Assembly: GCF_018860755.1 (NCBI RefSeq)
Contig: NZ_JAHKPW010000042.1
Coordinates: forward strand, 1-59,646
From: Colwellia sp. D2M02
GTDB lineage: Bacteria; Pseudomonadota; Gammaproteobacteria; Enterobacterales; Alteromonadaceae
Direction of reading: 5' to 3'
DNA: 59,646 nt
Shown: in pieces, positions 7,914 to 17,431 of the stretch
Layout of the letters: the number at the start of each line of letters is the position of its first letter
How positions within the stretch are numbered: the stretch's first letter is position 1
Notes under the pieces: model-generated
Databases searched by the model: none
Told to the model about the DNA's origin: nothing
The model's input: the letters and a program-made list of their open reading frames with translations, nothing else
Translations under genes and position numbers: made by a program

Positions 7914-9338
7914 ATGACTCAAAGTAATACGTCAGCAGTAGACTACAACTTCGATGTTGTACGTCAATTTACTGTGATGACTGTAATCTGGGGAATCGTT
8001 GGTACACTTGTAGGTGTACTTATCGCGGCTCAATTAATTTGGCCTGCGTTAAACTTTGATACACCTTGGTTGACCTACTCCCGTCTTCGCCCACTACATA
8101 CAAATGCGGTGATTTTTGCCTTTGGTACTAGTGCTTTATTTGCTACCTCTTATTACGTTGTGCAACGTACCTGTCAAGCGAGATTGTTTGGCGGTAAGTT
8201 AGCTGCATTTACTTTTTGGGGATGGCAAGCAGTTATTGTTGCTGCAATCATATCGCTTCCATTAGGTTACACAAGCTCAAAAGAATATGCAGAGCTTGAG
8301 TGGCCAATTGATATTCTTATTACTATTGTTTGGGTTTCGTACGCTATCGTATTCTTTGGTACCTTAATTAAACGTAAGGTCTCTCACATTTACGTTGCTA
8401 ACTGGTTCTTTGGTGGTTTCATTGTTACCGTTGCGGTATTACACCTTGGTAACAGTATGGCTATCCCTGTATCCGGCATGAAAGCTTACTCTATTTACCC
8501 TGGTGCAATTGATGCAATGATGCAGTGGTGGTATGGACATAATGCCGTTGGCTTCTTATTAACAGCTGGTTTCTTAGGTATGATGTATTACTTCGTACCA
8601 AAACAAGCTGAACGCCCTGTTTACTCTTACCGTTTATCTATTGTTCACTTTTGGGCACTAGTATCACTATATATTTGGGCGGGTCCGCATCACTTACATT
8701 ACACAGCACTTCCTGACTGGGCTCAATCAGTTGGTATGGTTATGTCTATTGTGTTATTCCTTCCTTCATGGGGTGGTATGATCAATGGTATTATGACGCT
8801 TTCTGGTGCGTGGCATAAACTTCGCCATGACCCAATTTTACGTTTCTTAATTGTTTCTCTTTCTTTCTACGGTATGTCTACATTTGAAGGCCCAATGATG
8901 GCTATCAAGTCTGTAAACGCATTATCACACTACACTGACTGGACCGTAGGTCACGTACATTCAGGTGCGTTAGGTTGGGTTGCTATGGTTTCAATTGGTG
9001 CAATGTACCACTTAATTCCAGTGCTATTTAATCAAGGTCGTATGTATAGCATTCGCCTTATCAACATTCACTTCTGGATGCACACTGCGGGTATTGTCTT
9101 ATACATAGTTGCTATGTGGATTTCAGGTGTAATGCAAGGTTTAATGTGGCGTGCGGTAAACAGCGACGGTACGTTAACGTACAGCTTCGTTGAAAGCTTA
9201 ACTGCATCTTACCCGTTCTACTTCATGCGCTTCTTAGGTGGTGTATTAGTTGTAGCTGGTTTCATATTAATGGCTTACAACATGTTCAAAACAATTGGCG
9301 CAAAAGACAACAGTCTAAAGCCTGTTGAAGTAGCTTAG
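7914..9338 (+). CDS. ccoN: cbb3-type cytochrome c oxidase subunit I
   Basis: CcoN is the catalytic haem-copper subunit of the high-affinity cbb3 oxidase in the inner membrane, reducing O2 to water while pumping protons. It has 474 residues and about twelve membrane helices. Haem and CuB histidine motifs are visible: [33 protein letters not shown] and [11 protein letters not shown]. It is the first gene of ccoNOQP, 9 bp before ccoO. Expression is probably FNR-controlled from the box at 7687-7700. Length and motifs are complete, with no sign of damage. Confidence 0.98.
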   Translation: MTQSNTSAVDYNFDVVRQFTVMTVIWGIVGTLVGVLIAAQLIWPALNFDTPWLTYSRLRPLHTNAVIFAFGTSALFATSYYVVQRTCQARLFGGKLAAFTFWGWQAVIVAAIISLPLGYTSSKEYAELEWPIDILITIVWVSYAIVFFGTLIKRKVSHIYVANWFFGGFIVTVAVLHLGNSMAIPVSGMKAYSIYPGAIDAMMQWWYGHNAVGFLLTAGFLGMMYYFVPKQAERPVYSYRLSIVHFWALVSLYIWAGPHHLHYTALPDWAQSVGMVMSIVLFLPSWGGMINGIMTLSGAWHKLRHDPILRFLIVSLSFYGMSTFEGPMMAIKSVNALSHYTDWTVGHVHSGALGWVAMVSIGAMYHLIPVLFNQGRMYSIRLINIHFWMHTAGIVLYIVAMWISGVMQGLMWRAVNSDGTLTYSFVESLTASYPFYFMRFLGGVLVVAGFILMAYNMFKTIGAKDNSLKPVEVA

Positions 9339-9347
9339 GAGACCAAC

Positions 9348-9992
9348 ATGAAAAACTCACATGAAAAAGTAGAAAAAAATGTTGGCTTGTTCTTCCTATT
9401 CACAGCTTTTGCGATCAGCATCGGTGGATTAGTTGAAATTACGCCATTATTCTTTCAAAAAGAAACCACGACGCCAGTAGATAACTTAAAACCTTATACT
9501 GCATTACAAATGGAAGGTCGTGATATTTATATTCGTGAAGGCTGTAACAATTGTCACAGCCAAATGATTCGTCCATTACGTGCAGAAACTGAGCGCTATG
9601 GTCACTACAGTGTTGCAGGTGAGCACGTATGGGAACATCCATTCTTATGGGGTTCAAAACGTACGGGTCCTGACTTAGCACGTGTTGGTGGTCGTTATAG
9701 TGACGATTGGCATATTGCCCATTTAATTGACCCGCGTTCTGTTGTGCCAGAATCAAACATGCCTGGTTTCAAATGGCTAGCTGAAAACACCTTAGATGGT
9801 GAGCTAACCGCTAAAAAATTAGAAACGTTTAACTGGTTAACGCGCAACCGTAGTCATAAAGATGAAAATGGCAACCCTATTCCATTATACAGCCAAGCTG
9901 AAATTGATGGCGCTGCTGAAGCAGTAAAGGGTAAAACTGAAATGGAAGCCTTGGTTGCTTATTTGCAATCACTAGGTCATGCATTGAAGTAG
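9348..9992 (+). CDS. ccoO: cbb3-type cytochrome c oxidase subunit II (monohaem)
   Basis: CcoO is the membrane-anchored monohaem cytochrome c subunit that passes electrons from CcoP to CcoN. An N-terminal anchor (about residues 13-33) is followed by a periplasmic domain with the haem c site CNNCH (near 66-70). The family segment [15 protein letters not shown] comes right after it. PESNMPGF provides the likely axial methionine. At 214 residues the length is usual. AGGAGACC before ATG is a good ribosome site. It lies 9 bp after ccoN and 33 bp before ccoQ. Confidence 0.97.
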   Translation: MKNSHEKVEKNVGLFFLFTAFAISIGGLVEITPLFFQKETTTPVDNLKPYTALQMEGRDIYIREGCNNCHSQMIRPLRAETERYGHYSVAGEHVWEHPFLWGSKRTGPDLARVGGRYSDDWHIAHLIDPRSVVPESNMPGFKWLAENTLDGELTAKKLETFNWLTRNRSHKDENGNPIPLYSQAEIDGAAEAVKGKTEMEALVAYLQSLGHALK

Positions 9993-10025
9993 CCATGAGT
10001 TAAGCCTTTAGAAAAGGAAAAAACA

Positions 10026-10232
10026 ATGGATTACGGTACTCTTAGAGGGTTAATTGCCCTCCTTATATTGGCGTTATTTATTATTATTGTGGTTTGGTCT
10101 TATTCAAAAAAACGTAAAGAATCGTTTGACGATATAGCGAATTCTATTTTTGAAGAAGATAAAAATGCAAAAGTAACTAAACAAAGCCATCTTGATAAAG
10201 ATAGCAAACAGGAGACTAATAATAATGTCTAG
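10026..10232 (+). CDS. ccoQ: cbb3-type oxidase subunit CcoQ
   Basis: A 68-residue single-pass membrane protein: one helix (about 8-26) followed by SKKRKESFDDIANSIFEEDK, which matches the CcoQ/FixQ family pattern after the helix. CcoQ stabilises the complex. An AAAAGGAAA ribosome site precedes it. Its stop overlaps the ccoP start by 8 bp, implying coupled translation. Confidence 0.92.
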   Translation: MDYGTLRGLIALLILALFIIIVVWSYSKKRKESFDDIANSIFEEDKNAKVTKQSHLDKDSKQETNNNV

Positions 10233-11265
10233 CTTCTGGAATATATGGGTTTGGGTTCTTAGCCTTGGCACATTAGTAGGGTGTTTTTTCTTACTACGTA
10301 TGTGCTTAAAGAACTTTGCAGGTGTTGAAGAAGGTGAGTCTATGGGACATACCTTTGATGGCATTGAAGAGTTAAACAACCCGCTACCTAAGTGGTGGAG
10401 TACGTTTTTCTTACTTACTATTGTTTGGGCATTTGGCTATATTGCACTATACGGTTTAGGTAACTGGACTGGCCTTTTAGGTTGGAAAAGCTCTAACCAA
10501 GGTATTTTAAATATTGCTGAATCAAAAGCAAAAACATTAGAGTATTTAGAAAAAGACTCTGGCGTATTAGTGCAATATGACCGTGAAATGGCAGCTGCTG
10601 AAGCTAAATATGGTCCTATCTTTGCCGCTTACGCACAACGTAGTATTGAAGATTTAGCCAGTGCTAAAAATGTTGAAATAGACTTTGACACTAAAGGTGA
10701 ATTAACGGCTGAACAAAGTGATTTGTTACAAGCAAAAGAAGCCCTTAAAGTAGGTCAACGTTTATTTATTCAAAACTGTGCACAATGTCACGGCTCTGAT
10801 GCTCACGGTACCACTGGTTTCCCTAACTTAGCGGATAAAGACTGGTTATATGGTGGAACACCAGAAGCGATCAAACATACGGTAATGGAAGGTCGTATTG
10901 CAACAGGCATGATGGCTTGGGAAAGCGCACTAGGTGGCGACCAAGGCGTTAAAGAAGTTGCTGCTTATGTCATTAGTTTAAGTGGTCGCTCAATTGACCC
11001 TGAATTAGCCAAAGCTGGTAAAGCTAAGTTTGCGATGTGTGCAGCATGTCATGGCCCTAATGGTGAAGGTAGCTTAGCTATGGGTACACCAATGGGCGCA
11101 CCAAACTTATCTGACAACATTTGGTTATATGGTGGCTCTAAACGTGCCGTTGAAGAATCAATTCGCAATGGTCGTGCTGGTATAATGCCGCCATGGAAAG
11201 ATATTCTTGGCGAAGAGAAAGTTCACGTGATCAGTGCATATGTGTATAGCCTTTCTCAAGACTAA
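10225..11265 (+). CDS. ccoP: cbb3-type cytochrome c oxidase subunit III (dihaem)
   Basis: CcoP is the dihaem cytochrome c subunit that receives electrons from soluble cytochromes. Two N-terminal membrane helices (about 5-25 and 55-77) precede two periplasmic cytochrome c domains with haem sites CAQCH and CAACH. The start is set at ATG 10225, with GGAG at 10211-10214; a longer frame begins at 10192 but adds unrelated residues. This gives 346 residues and an 8-bp overlap with ccoQ. A strong terminator follows, so ccoNOQP forms one unit. Confidence 0.96.
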   Translation: MSSFWNIWVWVLSLGTLVGCFFLLRMCLKNFAGVEEGESMGHTFDGIEELNNPLPKWWSTFFLLTIVWAFGYIALYGLGNWTGLLGWKSSNQGILNIAESKAKTLEYLEKDSGVLVQYDREMAAAEAKYGPIFAAYAQRSIEDLASAKNVEIDFDTKGELTAEQSDLLQAKEALKVGQRLFIQNCAQCHGSDAHGTTGFPNLADKDWLYGGTPEAIKHTVMEGRIATGMMAWESALGGDQGVKEVAAYVISLSGRSIDPELAKAGKAKFAMCAACHGPNGEGSLAMGTPMGAPNLSDNIWLYGGSKRAVEESIRNGRAGIMPPWKDILGEEKVHVISAYVYSLSQD

Positions 11266-11310
11266 CAGTTTAATTAATTTCTTATAAATCAGTAATTAAT
11301 TAACATAAAA

Positions 11311-11346
11311 AGCCCTTGTTACTAATTGTAAACAAGGGCTTTTTTT
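11311..11346 (+). terminator. Strong rho-independent terminator of ccoNOQP
   Basis: A perfect 10-bp stem AGCCCTTGTT / AACAAGGGCT (11311-11320 and 11331-11340) with a 10-base loop is followed by seven T. It separates the oxidase genes from the assembly genes. Confidence 0.92.
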
Positions 11347-11435
11347 ATATGTATTTATCTATCATATCCTAGCTGTTCAGCAATAAAAAAGTTATAATAT
11401 CGCCACTTTACACACTCTTAAAATAAGCAAATCAA

Positions 11436-11930
11436 ATGAAAACTTCTTGGTATCGTGAGCCTTGGGCGTGGTTAGTTTTTGGCCTACCGTTTGTTTCTTT
11501 AATTTCAGGAACAACATTTTATATTATCGCAAATAGTAATCCTGATACGGTAGTTGTCGGTGATTATTATAAAAAAGGTAAAGCGATTAACTTTCAAGTA
11601 TCTAAAGTTAAACTTGCGCAAAAGCTTGGTATGCGTTTTGCGCTAAGAACCGAGGGTAATAATTTAATTATCAAACCAACGGGTATTGAAAAAACTTTCC
11701 CGCTATTAAACATTGACTTTGTTCACCCAACATTAGAAGCACGTGACTTCAAACTCACATTAACACCTGATGCTAATGGTAATTTCAGACACTATTTTGA
11801 AGAGCCTATTGATGGTAAGTGGAAAATCACACTCAGTTCATTTGAGAATAAATGGAAAATTCAAGACACTATTGGCTTACCACAAAGTGAGTTTATTGAA
11901 TTGATTCCTGATCCAACAAAAGTGCAGTAA
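11436..11930 (+). CDS. fixH: FixH family protein, cbb3 oxidase assembly
   Basis: A 164-residue single-pass protein: WYREPWAWLVFGLPFVSLISG begins the N-terminal helix (residues about 10-30), with a periplasmic beta-rich domain behind it. FixH/CcoH proteins interact with the nascent cbb3 complex during maturation and are thought to help CcoI-dependent copper delivery. It begins 170 bp after ccoP, beyond the terminator, and 58 bp before ccoI, so it probably heads a second transcript. CcoG/FixG, often located just before it, is missing here. The domain call is good; the exact role is by analogy. Confidence 0.85.
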   Translation: MKTSWYREPWAWLVFGLPFVSLISGTTFYIIANSNPDTVVVGDYYKKGKAINFQVSKVKLAQKLGMRFALRTEGNNLIIKPTGIEKTFPLLNIDFVHPTLEARDFKLTLTPDANGNFRHYFEEPIDGKWKITLSSFENKWKIQDTIGLPQSEFIELIPDPTKVQ

Positions 11931-11988
11931 CAATTACTACCATTATTTATACATCCCGCTAGTGTTTTATTTTAATAGATTTTAAGCC

Positions 11989-14418
11989 ATGACTCTAAAA
12001 TGTTTTCATTGTAACGAGGCTGTACCTTCGGGTATAAGCCTTTTGGTTACTATTAATAACACCGAACAGCCAATGTGTTGTATTGGTTGCCAAGCAGTAG
12101 CGCAAACCATTGTTGATAATGGCTTAACTCAATATTATTCAGTACGAACTGAGCCTGCCAATAAGGGACAATCGCTCATTCCTGAACAATTACAAAAAAA
12201 TAAACTACTTGATGAAGCGGCATTACAAAACGAGTTTATTTATCAAGATAATGACACCAAAGAAGCTATTTTAACCATTGATGGTATTAGCTGTGCAGCT
12301 TGTGCTTGGTTAATTGAAATGCAACTTGATAAATTGTCAGGCTTGGTCAGTATTAGTGTGAATGCGACTACACAGCGTGCTACTGTTAAATGGCGTCATG
12401 CAGAACTCAACTTAAGCGATATTTTAACCGCTATTGAAAACATTGGTTACCACGCTCTCCCTTTTAAAGCGAATGAAGCCGAGTTACGTAATAAAAAACA
12501 AAGCAAAGCCTTTATTAAACGCTTAGGCATCAGTGGCATTTTAATGATGCAGGTGATGATGATTGCCACGGGTTTATATTTTGGTGCATTTTCTGACATG
12601 TCAGAAGATCATAAACACTATTTCCGCTGGGTTTGCTTTATATTAACCACACCAATTATAATTTATGGCGCCTTTCCATTTTATACGGGTGCGTTTAACG
12701 CCATAAAAATGAAACGGCTCTCAATGGATGTCCCCGTTTCCATTGCTATAATACTCGCCTTTACCGCCAGCGCATGGGCGACTATTACCAGACAAGGTGA
12801 AGTTTACTTTGAATCTGTCAGTATGTTTACCTTTTTACTGCTCATTGGTAAGTTTCTCGAATTTAGAGCCCGATCACGCGCAGCGCAAGTATCTGCCAAC
12901 TTATTAAAACTAATGCCAATGACTGCGACAAAACTAACGACTATCACTTCACCAGCAGGTCATAACACCTATGAAGAAGAACTTATTGCAGCGAAACAAT
13001 TAGTCGTTGATGATCATGTATTAATCAAACCAGGCGAAGTGGTTCCTGCTGATGGCGTTATTGTTTCAGGCTCAAGCCAGCTTAATGAAGCCATGCTCTC
13101 CGGTGAGCAATTACCAATTAGTAAATCCGTCACTGATAACGTTTTTGCCGGCACCATTAATGGTGATGGCAATATTACCGTGCAAGTCAAACAGCCTACC
13201 AGCCATTCGTTTTTAAGCCAATTGATTCGATTAAGTGAGCAATCCCAAGCGCATAAACCTAAACTGGCGCAACTGTCAGATAAAATAGCTCAGTTTTTTG
13301 TTGCGCTGATTTTAATCACCTCTATTTGTACCGCGCTATATTGGCATCAACATCTACCAGAAGAAGCGTTTTGGATTACCTTATCAGTATTAGTGGCAAC
13401 CTGCCCTTGCGCCCTTTCCTTAGCAACACCTACAGGATTAACTTGTGCAACAACACGTCTTAATAAAGACGGCATTATGATCAAAGGTGGGCATGTAATG
13501 GAAGCCGTACCACAATTAAATTGCTTTGCTTTTGATAAAACAGGGACTTTAACCACAGGCGAGTTTCAAATAAACCGCGTGGAAGTTAATGGCGAATATA
13601 CTAAAGAGAATGTGCTTGCTATTGCTGCGGCATTAGAGGCACACTCTGAGCATCCCATTGCGAAGCCATTTACCGCCCATCGTGACTTCTCAATTCAAGC
13701 TCAAAATATTACTGTGCACTCAGGTAAAGGGGTTAGCGGTGATATTGATGCTGATCATTACACTATTGGTAAAAGTGGTTGGGCTATTTCACAATTAGAT
13801 GAAAATGCACAACAAGCGATAAGCAATCATCAAGATGCAAATTGTACATTAATTAAAAACAACCAAGTTATCGCCTCATTTTATTTGGTCGATCAAATTC
13901 GTGACGATGCGAATGCTGTTATTGAAGCGCTTAATAAAACCGGCCGTACTATGCTGCTATCTGGTGATAGTCAACAAGCCTGTGATAAGTTAGCAACGGT
14001 GTTACCGCTAAGTTCTGTTGAAGGCTCGCTTAGTGCTCAAGATAAAATGCATAAAATTCAGCAAGCTCAGCAAAATGAAAAACTTAATGTTGCCATGACC
14101 GGTGATGGCGTTAACGACTCACCTGTATTTGGCGCAGCGCATGTATCTATTGCGATGGGTTGTGGCGCCGATATTACTAAAAGTGGTGCTGATGTTATTT
14201 TACTTAACAATAAATTAAGTAGCATCAATACGCTAATAAAGGTGGGTCATAAAACCCGTCGAATTATTATTCAAAACTACTTATGGGCGTTTGGATATAA
14301 TGCTATTGTACTACCATTGGCCGTAGCGGGTTATATCACGCCCTACATGGCAGTCATTGGTATGTCAACCAGCTCTATTTTAGTCATAACTAATTCACTT
14401 CGCTTGTTGAAAAAGTAA
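11989..14418 (+). CDS. ccoI: Copper-translocating P-type ATPase of cbb3 biogenesis (CcoI/FixI)
   Basis: A P1B-type ATPase of 809 residues that moves Cu(I) across the inner membrane for insertion into CcoN. An N-terminal cysteine-rich module (CFHCNEAVP, then CCIGC) precedes an HMA domain with CAAC (GISCAACAWLIE). Eight membrane helices follow. The actuator loop reads MLSGEQLP. The ion-site motif is CPCALSLATP, the phosphorylation site DKTGTLT and the hinge GDGVNDSP. The CPC ion motif and neighbours mark it as the cbb3-assembly paralogue rather than the detoxifying CopA. It lies 58 bp after fixH, with ccoS close behind. Confidence 0.95.
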   Translation: MTLKCFHCNEAVPSGISLLVTINNTEQPMCCIGCQAVAQTIVDNGLTQYYSVRTEPANKGQSLIPEQLQKNKLLDEAALQNEFIYQDNDTKEAILTIDGISCAACAWLIEMQLDKLSGLVSISVNATTQRATVKWRHAELNLSDILTAIENIGYHALPFKANEAELRNKKQSKAFIKRLGISGILMMQVMMIATGLYFGAFSDMSEDHKHYFRWVCFILTTPIIIYGAFPFYTGAFNAIKMKRLSMDVPVSIAIILAFTASAWATITRQGEVYFESVSMFTFLLLIGKFLEFRARSRAAQVSANLLKLMPMTATKLTTITSPAGHNTYEEELIAAKQLVVDDHVLIKPGEVVPADGVIVSGSSQLNEAMLSGEQLPISKSVTDNVFAGTINGDGNITVQVKQPTSHSFLSQLIRLSEQSQAHKPKLAQLSDKIAQFFVALILITSICTALYWHQHLPEEAFWITLSVLVATCPCALSLATPTGLTCATTRLNKDGIMIKGGHVMEAVPQLNCFAFDKTGTLTTGEFQINRVEVNGEYTKENVLAIAAALEAHSEHPIAKPFTAHRDFSIQAQNITVHSGKGVSGDIDADHYTIGKSGWAISQLDENAQQAISNHQDANCTLIKNNQVIASFYLVDQIRDDANAVIEALNKTGRTMLLSGDSQQACDKLATVLPLSSVEGSLSAQDKMHKIQQAQQNEKLNVAMTGDGVNDSPVFGAAHVSIAMGCGADITKSGADVILLNNKLSSINTLIKVGHKTRRIIIQNYLWAFGYNAIVLPLAVAGYITPYMAVIGMSTSSILVITNSLRLLKK

Positions 14419-14442
14419 TTAGTAAACACCGAGGGTTTAGTG

Positions 14443-14700
14443 ATGAGTATAATGTATATTTTAATTCCAGTTGCGGCGATTTTAACCGCATTAGGGATTT
14501 ATCTTTTTTTCTGGGCAGTTAAAACAGAGCAATTTGATGATTTAGAAAAACAAGGTATGAGTATCTTGTTTAATGATGATAGCCAGCAAAAAGATCAAGA
14601 AAAATCAGCGCCGAGTGATAGCAATATAGCAGCAAAAGCTAACGCTGCACCTCTAGCTACAAACCCCACCAATAATTCAAGCGCTGACGTAAAGAAGTAA
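14443..14700 (+). CDS. ccoS: cbb3-type oxidase assembly protein CcoS
   Basis: A small single-pass inner-membrane protein needed for cofactor insertion into cbb3 oxidase. The helix (about 4-24) is followed by FFWAVKTEQFDDLEKQG, the conserved CcoS segment, then a low-complexity polar tail. The GAGGG site at 14431-14435 suits ATG 14443 (7-base spacing) better than the GTG one codon earlier. The stop overlaps the next ATG by one base (TAATG), indicating translational coupling. Confidence 0.92.
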   Translation: MSIMYILIPVAAILTALGIYLFFWAVKTEQFDDLEKQGMSILFNDDSQQKDQEKSAPSDSNIAAKANAAPLATNPTNNSSADVKK

Positions 14701-15419
14701 TGCTAACCGATTTACTATCAGCTTTTATTGTTGGTTTACTAGGCTCAGGTCACTGTTTAGCCATGTGTGGGGGTATTACTACCATGCTAACGTCGGCTAC
14801 TGAAAAACCTCAGCAACAAGGTGATATTGCGATCACTGAACAGCAGACCTACCCGACAAAATCAAGCAATAACACGTCTTTAATATTTTCATATCATATT
14901 GGCCGTATTGCCAGCTATACCTTGATTGGCGCGATTGTCGGCTTTAGTGGCTCATTAGCTGCAAAAAGTATCGGTGTTCCCCTTGGGGGCTTGCGCATGG
15001 TTGCTGCCATATTTTTAATTCTACTCGGCTTATATTTAGGTCAATGGTTAATGTGGTTAAACAGAGTAGAAGCGCTTGGGAAGTATTTATGGCGTTATTT
15101 GTCACCATTAGCTAAGTATGTCATTCCCGTTAATAGCACCAAAAAAGCTTTAGGTTTAGGGGCTTTATGGGGTTGGTTACCTTGTGGGCTAGTTTATTCA
15201 ACCCTCACCTGGTCATTAGCGAGCGGAAGTAGCCTAACAGGAGCAGGAATAATGTTATTTTTTGGTTTAGGTACTTTGCCTGCGCTCATAGCACTGTCTC
15301 TAGGTATTAATAGCTTTAAAAGCCTTTTGCTTAATGCTAACTTCAAGAAAACAATGGCAATTTCTCTAATATTATATGGCTGCTATAGTTTAACTGTTGC
15401 ATATCAATTAATGTTCTAA
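14700..15419 (+). CDS. TauE/SafE-like (DsbD_2-type) membrane protein of the cbb3 cluster
   Basis: A 239-residue inner-membrane protein with about six helices. It opens with GSGHCLAMCGG, the GHC-x3-CGG signature of the sulfite exporter TauE/SafE or DsbD_2-type family. WLPCGLVYS, later, gives a further conserved cysteine. These Cys/Met-rich motifs and the position between ccoS and fnr suggest a part in copper or thiol handling during oxidase maturation rather than sulfite export (inference). It is translationally coupled to ccoS. A loop of about 30 polar residues after helix 1 is not obviously conserved. Confidence 0.85.
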   Translation: MLTDLLSAFIVGLLGSGHCLAMCGGITTMLTSATEKPQQQGDIAITEQQTYPTKSSNNTSLIFSYHIGRIASYTLIGAIVGFSGSLAAKSIGVPLGGLRMVAAIFLILLGLYLGQWLMWLNRVEALGKYLWRYLSPLAKYVIPVNSTKKALGLGALWGWLPCGLVYSTLTWSLASGSSLTGAGIMLFFGLGTLPALIALSLGINSFKSLLLNANFKKTMAISLILYGCYSLTVAYQLMF

Positions 15420-15475
15420 TACCCTATCAGCACGGTCGATATTACAGTCCTTTAAATTAAGAGTTATTATCTATT

Positions 15476-16195
15476 ATGCCAAGTAAAAATTGCCCCGGTA
15501 TACAACACATTAAGTGTCAAAACTGCAGTATTAGTGAATTATGTTTACCTTTTTCACTGAATGAGCAAGAGTTAAATAGCCTTGATGACATTATCGATAG
15601 AAAACGTCCTATTCATAAAGGCGATAAAATTTTTCATGACGGACAACAATTACACGCCTTATTTGCTATTCGTTCAGGGACTTTCAAAACATTTACGGTT
15701 AATGAGCAAGGCGAAGAACAAATAACAGGTTTTCATTTAGCAGGAGATTTACTGGGTTTTGATGCCATTGCAGAAAGCTGTCACCCTAGCTTTGCTCAGG
15801 CGCTTGAAACTTCGATGGTCTGTGAAATCCCTTATAATAACCTTGATCAGCTCTCTAACACTATGCCTAAGTTGAAAAAGCAGGTATTACGTCTAATGAG
15901 TAATGAAATTAAAACCGATCAGGCAATGTTAACCTTACTTAATAGAAAAAACGCTGAGCAACGTGTAGCTACTTTTTTAGTGACCTTAAGTGAGCGCTAT
16001 CATTCGCGAGGATTATCAGCAACTGAATTTAGGTTAACCATGACTCGTAGCGATATTGGTAATTATATTGGCTTAACTGTTGAAACGATTAGTCGTTTAC
16101 TTAATCGTTTTCATAAAAGTAACTTAATCAAAGTAGACGGTAAATTAATTACTATTGTAGATATTGACGCCTTGTCTGACGTCGCAGAAATTTAA
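15476..16195 (+). CDS. fnr: Oxygen-sensing Crp/Fnr-family regulator FNR
   Basis: A 239-residue FNR that carries a [4Fe-4S] cluster and dimerises to activate anaerobic or microaerobic genes. The N-terminal cysteines C14, C17 and C23 have the same spacing as C20, C23 and C29 of E. coli FNR. C116 in SMVCEIP matches its C122. The cNMP-like domain occupies about 25-140. The HTH contains TVETISR, the recognition helix whose Glu, Ser and Arg read TTGAT. It is 56 bp after the TauE/SafE-like gene, ends in a hairpin, and precedes uspE. EtrA is the name used in Shewanella. Confidence 0.96.
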   Translation: MPSKNCPGIQHIKCQNCSISELCLPFSLNEQELNSLDDIIDRKRPIHKGDKIFHDGQQLHALFAIRSGTFKTFTVNEQGEEQITGFHLAGDLLGFDAIAESCHPSFAQALETSMVCEIPYNNLDQLSNTMPKLKKQVLRLMSNEIKTDQAMLTLLNRKNAEQRVATFLVTLSERYHSRGLSATEFRLTMTRSDIGNYIGLTVETISRLLNRFHKSNLIKVDGKLITIVDIDALSDVAEI

Positions 16196-16217
16196 TTAGT
16201 TATAGCTTTTCCTCCTC

Positions 16218-16248
16218 CACCGAGATAGCTCCGTTTATCTCGGTGTTT
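16218..16248 (+). terminator. Probable terminator of fnr
   Basis: CACCGAGATA (16218-16227) pairs with TATCTCGGTG (16236-16245) around an 8-base loop, then TTT. The stem is strong but the T-run is short. Confidence 0.65.
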
Positions 16249-16270
16249 AATGAAATCAATTCATAATATC

Positions 16271-16284
16271 TTAATTTAAATCAA
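16271..16284. promoter_or_regulatory. FNR box upstream of uspE (class II position)
   Basis: TTAATTTAAATCAA matches TTGAT-N4-ATCAA at 9 of 10 defined positions. Its centre (16277.5) is about 41 bp before the start expected from the TATAAA at 16306-16311, the standard class II FNR activator spacing. Confidence 0.7.
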
Positions 16285-16305
16285 GCATTCACTCCTCAAT
16301 TTTGC

Positions 16306-16311
16306 TATAAA
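16306..16311 (+). promoter_or_regulatory. -10 element of the uspE promoter
   Basis: TATAAA lies 22 bp downstream of the FNR box and 38 bp before the uspE ATG, with no recognisable -35, as expected of an activator-dependent promoter. Confidence 0.55.
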
Positions 16312-16348
16312 GTAGTTATGAATTACTTTTATTAACGAGAGGTTTACC

Positions 16349-17293
16349 ATGGAAATGTATCAAAATATACTGGTTATTATCGACCCAACAACTGATGAGC
16401 AAAAAGCCTTAAAGCGAGCTGTAGATCTAGCCTCACGTATTCATAAAAATAACAATACAGCCATTAATATTACTGCTTTTTTCAGCATTTTTGATTTTTC
16501 CTATGAGATGACAACAATACTATCTCATAACGAACGCGACTCTATGCGTCAAATGGTTATCGATGAGAAACAAAAATGGTTAGATGAAATTATTGCCGAA
16601 ATAGCGCCTAATACGCAAGTAACTAGCAAAGTCGTATGGCATAACAGGCCTTACGAAGCCATTATCAATCAAGTAATTGAGCACAACTTTGATCTGGTTA
16701 TTAAAGGAACTCATCAACATGATAAATTTAAATCAGTAGTCTTTACACCTACTGATTGGCATATCCTGAGAAAGTGTCCATGCCCGGTATTGTTAGTCAA
16801 AGATCACGAGTGGCCAAAAAATGGTAATATTCTAGCAGCTCTTAATATTGGTAGTGATGAGAGCGAACATAGCTCGCTCAATAGCAAAATAACAAAGCAA
16901 GCTAAACAACTAACAGGTGTGGTTGACGGTAATTTACACTTAGTCAACTCTTACCCTGGCACCCCAATTAATATCGCTATTGAAGTTCCTGAGTTTGATG
17001 CCACCGAATACAATGCAGTCATGCTAAAGCATCACCAAGAAGCCATGAACACACATGCTGAACAATTTGGTGTTGAATTAACAAACACTCATATTGGTGA
17101 AGGCTTACCAGAAACGGTTATTGAAGAGTTTGCCCGAAAACTAGATGCTGAATTAGTTGTTTTAGGAACCATTGGTCGTACTGGCATATCAGCAGCGTTG
17201 ATTGGTAATACCGCTGAACATGTGATTGATCAGTTAAACTGTGATGTATTAGCGTTAAAACCTGACGGTTATATTTCTCCGCTGGCTAACTAG
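16349..17293 (+). CDS. uspE: Universal stress protein UspE
   Basis: A cytoplasmic protein of 314 residues made of two tandem Usp domains (about 4-155 and 160-305). The second ends with the nucleotide-loop-like VLGTIGRTGISAALIGNTAEH motif of the family. E. coli UspE has the same two-domain build, lies next to fnr, and supports motility, adhesion and stress survival. GAGAGG 6 bases before ATG 16349 fixes the start. It has its own promoter with an FNR box and its own terminator. Confidence 0.94.
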   Translation: MEMYQNILVIIDPTTDEQKALKRAVDLASRIHKNNNTAINITAFFSIFDFSYEMTTILSHNERDSMRQMVIDEKQKWLDEIIAEIAPNTQVTSKVVWHNRPYEAIINQVIEHNFDLVIKGTHQHDKFKSVVFTPTDWHILRKCPCPVLLVKDHEWPKNGNILAALNIGSDESEHSSLNSKITKQAKQLTGVVDGNLHLVNSYPGTPINIAIEVPEFDATEYNAVMLKHHQEAMNTHAEQFGVELTNTHIGEGLPETVIEEFARKLDAELVVLGTIGRTGISAALIGNTAEHVIDQLNCDVLALKPDGYISPLAN

Positions 17294-17342
17294 CATTAAA
17301 TAAATGTAAATAAACCAACCGAAGCAAAAATACCTATAAATC

Positions 17343-17376
17343 AAGCAGCTTAATATAAACTAGGCTGCTTTTCTTT
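17343..17376 (+). terminator. Rho-independent terminator of uspE
   Basis: AAGCAGC (17343-17349) pairs with GCTGCTT (17364-17370) around a 14-base loop and is followed by a T-rich tract. It lies between uspE and a convergent chemoreceptor gene. Confidence 0.75.
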
Positions 17377-17431
17377 GTTATTGAAGGTTGAACGGAACAC
17401 TTAAAGCGGCCTTCAAATTATATATTAATGA

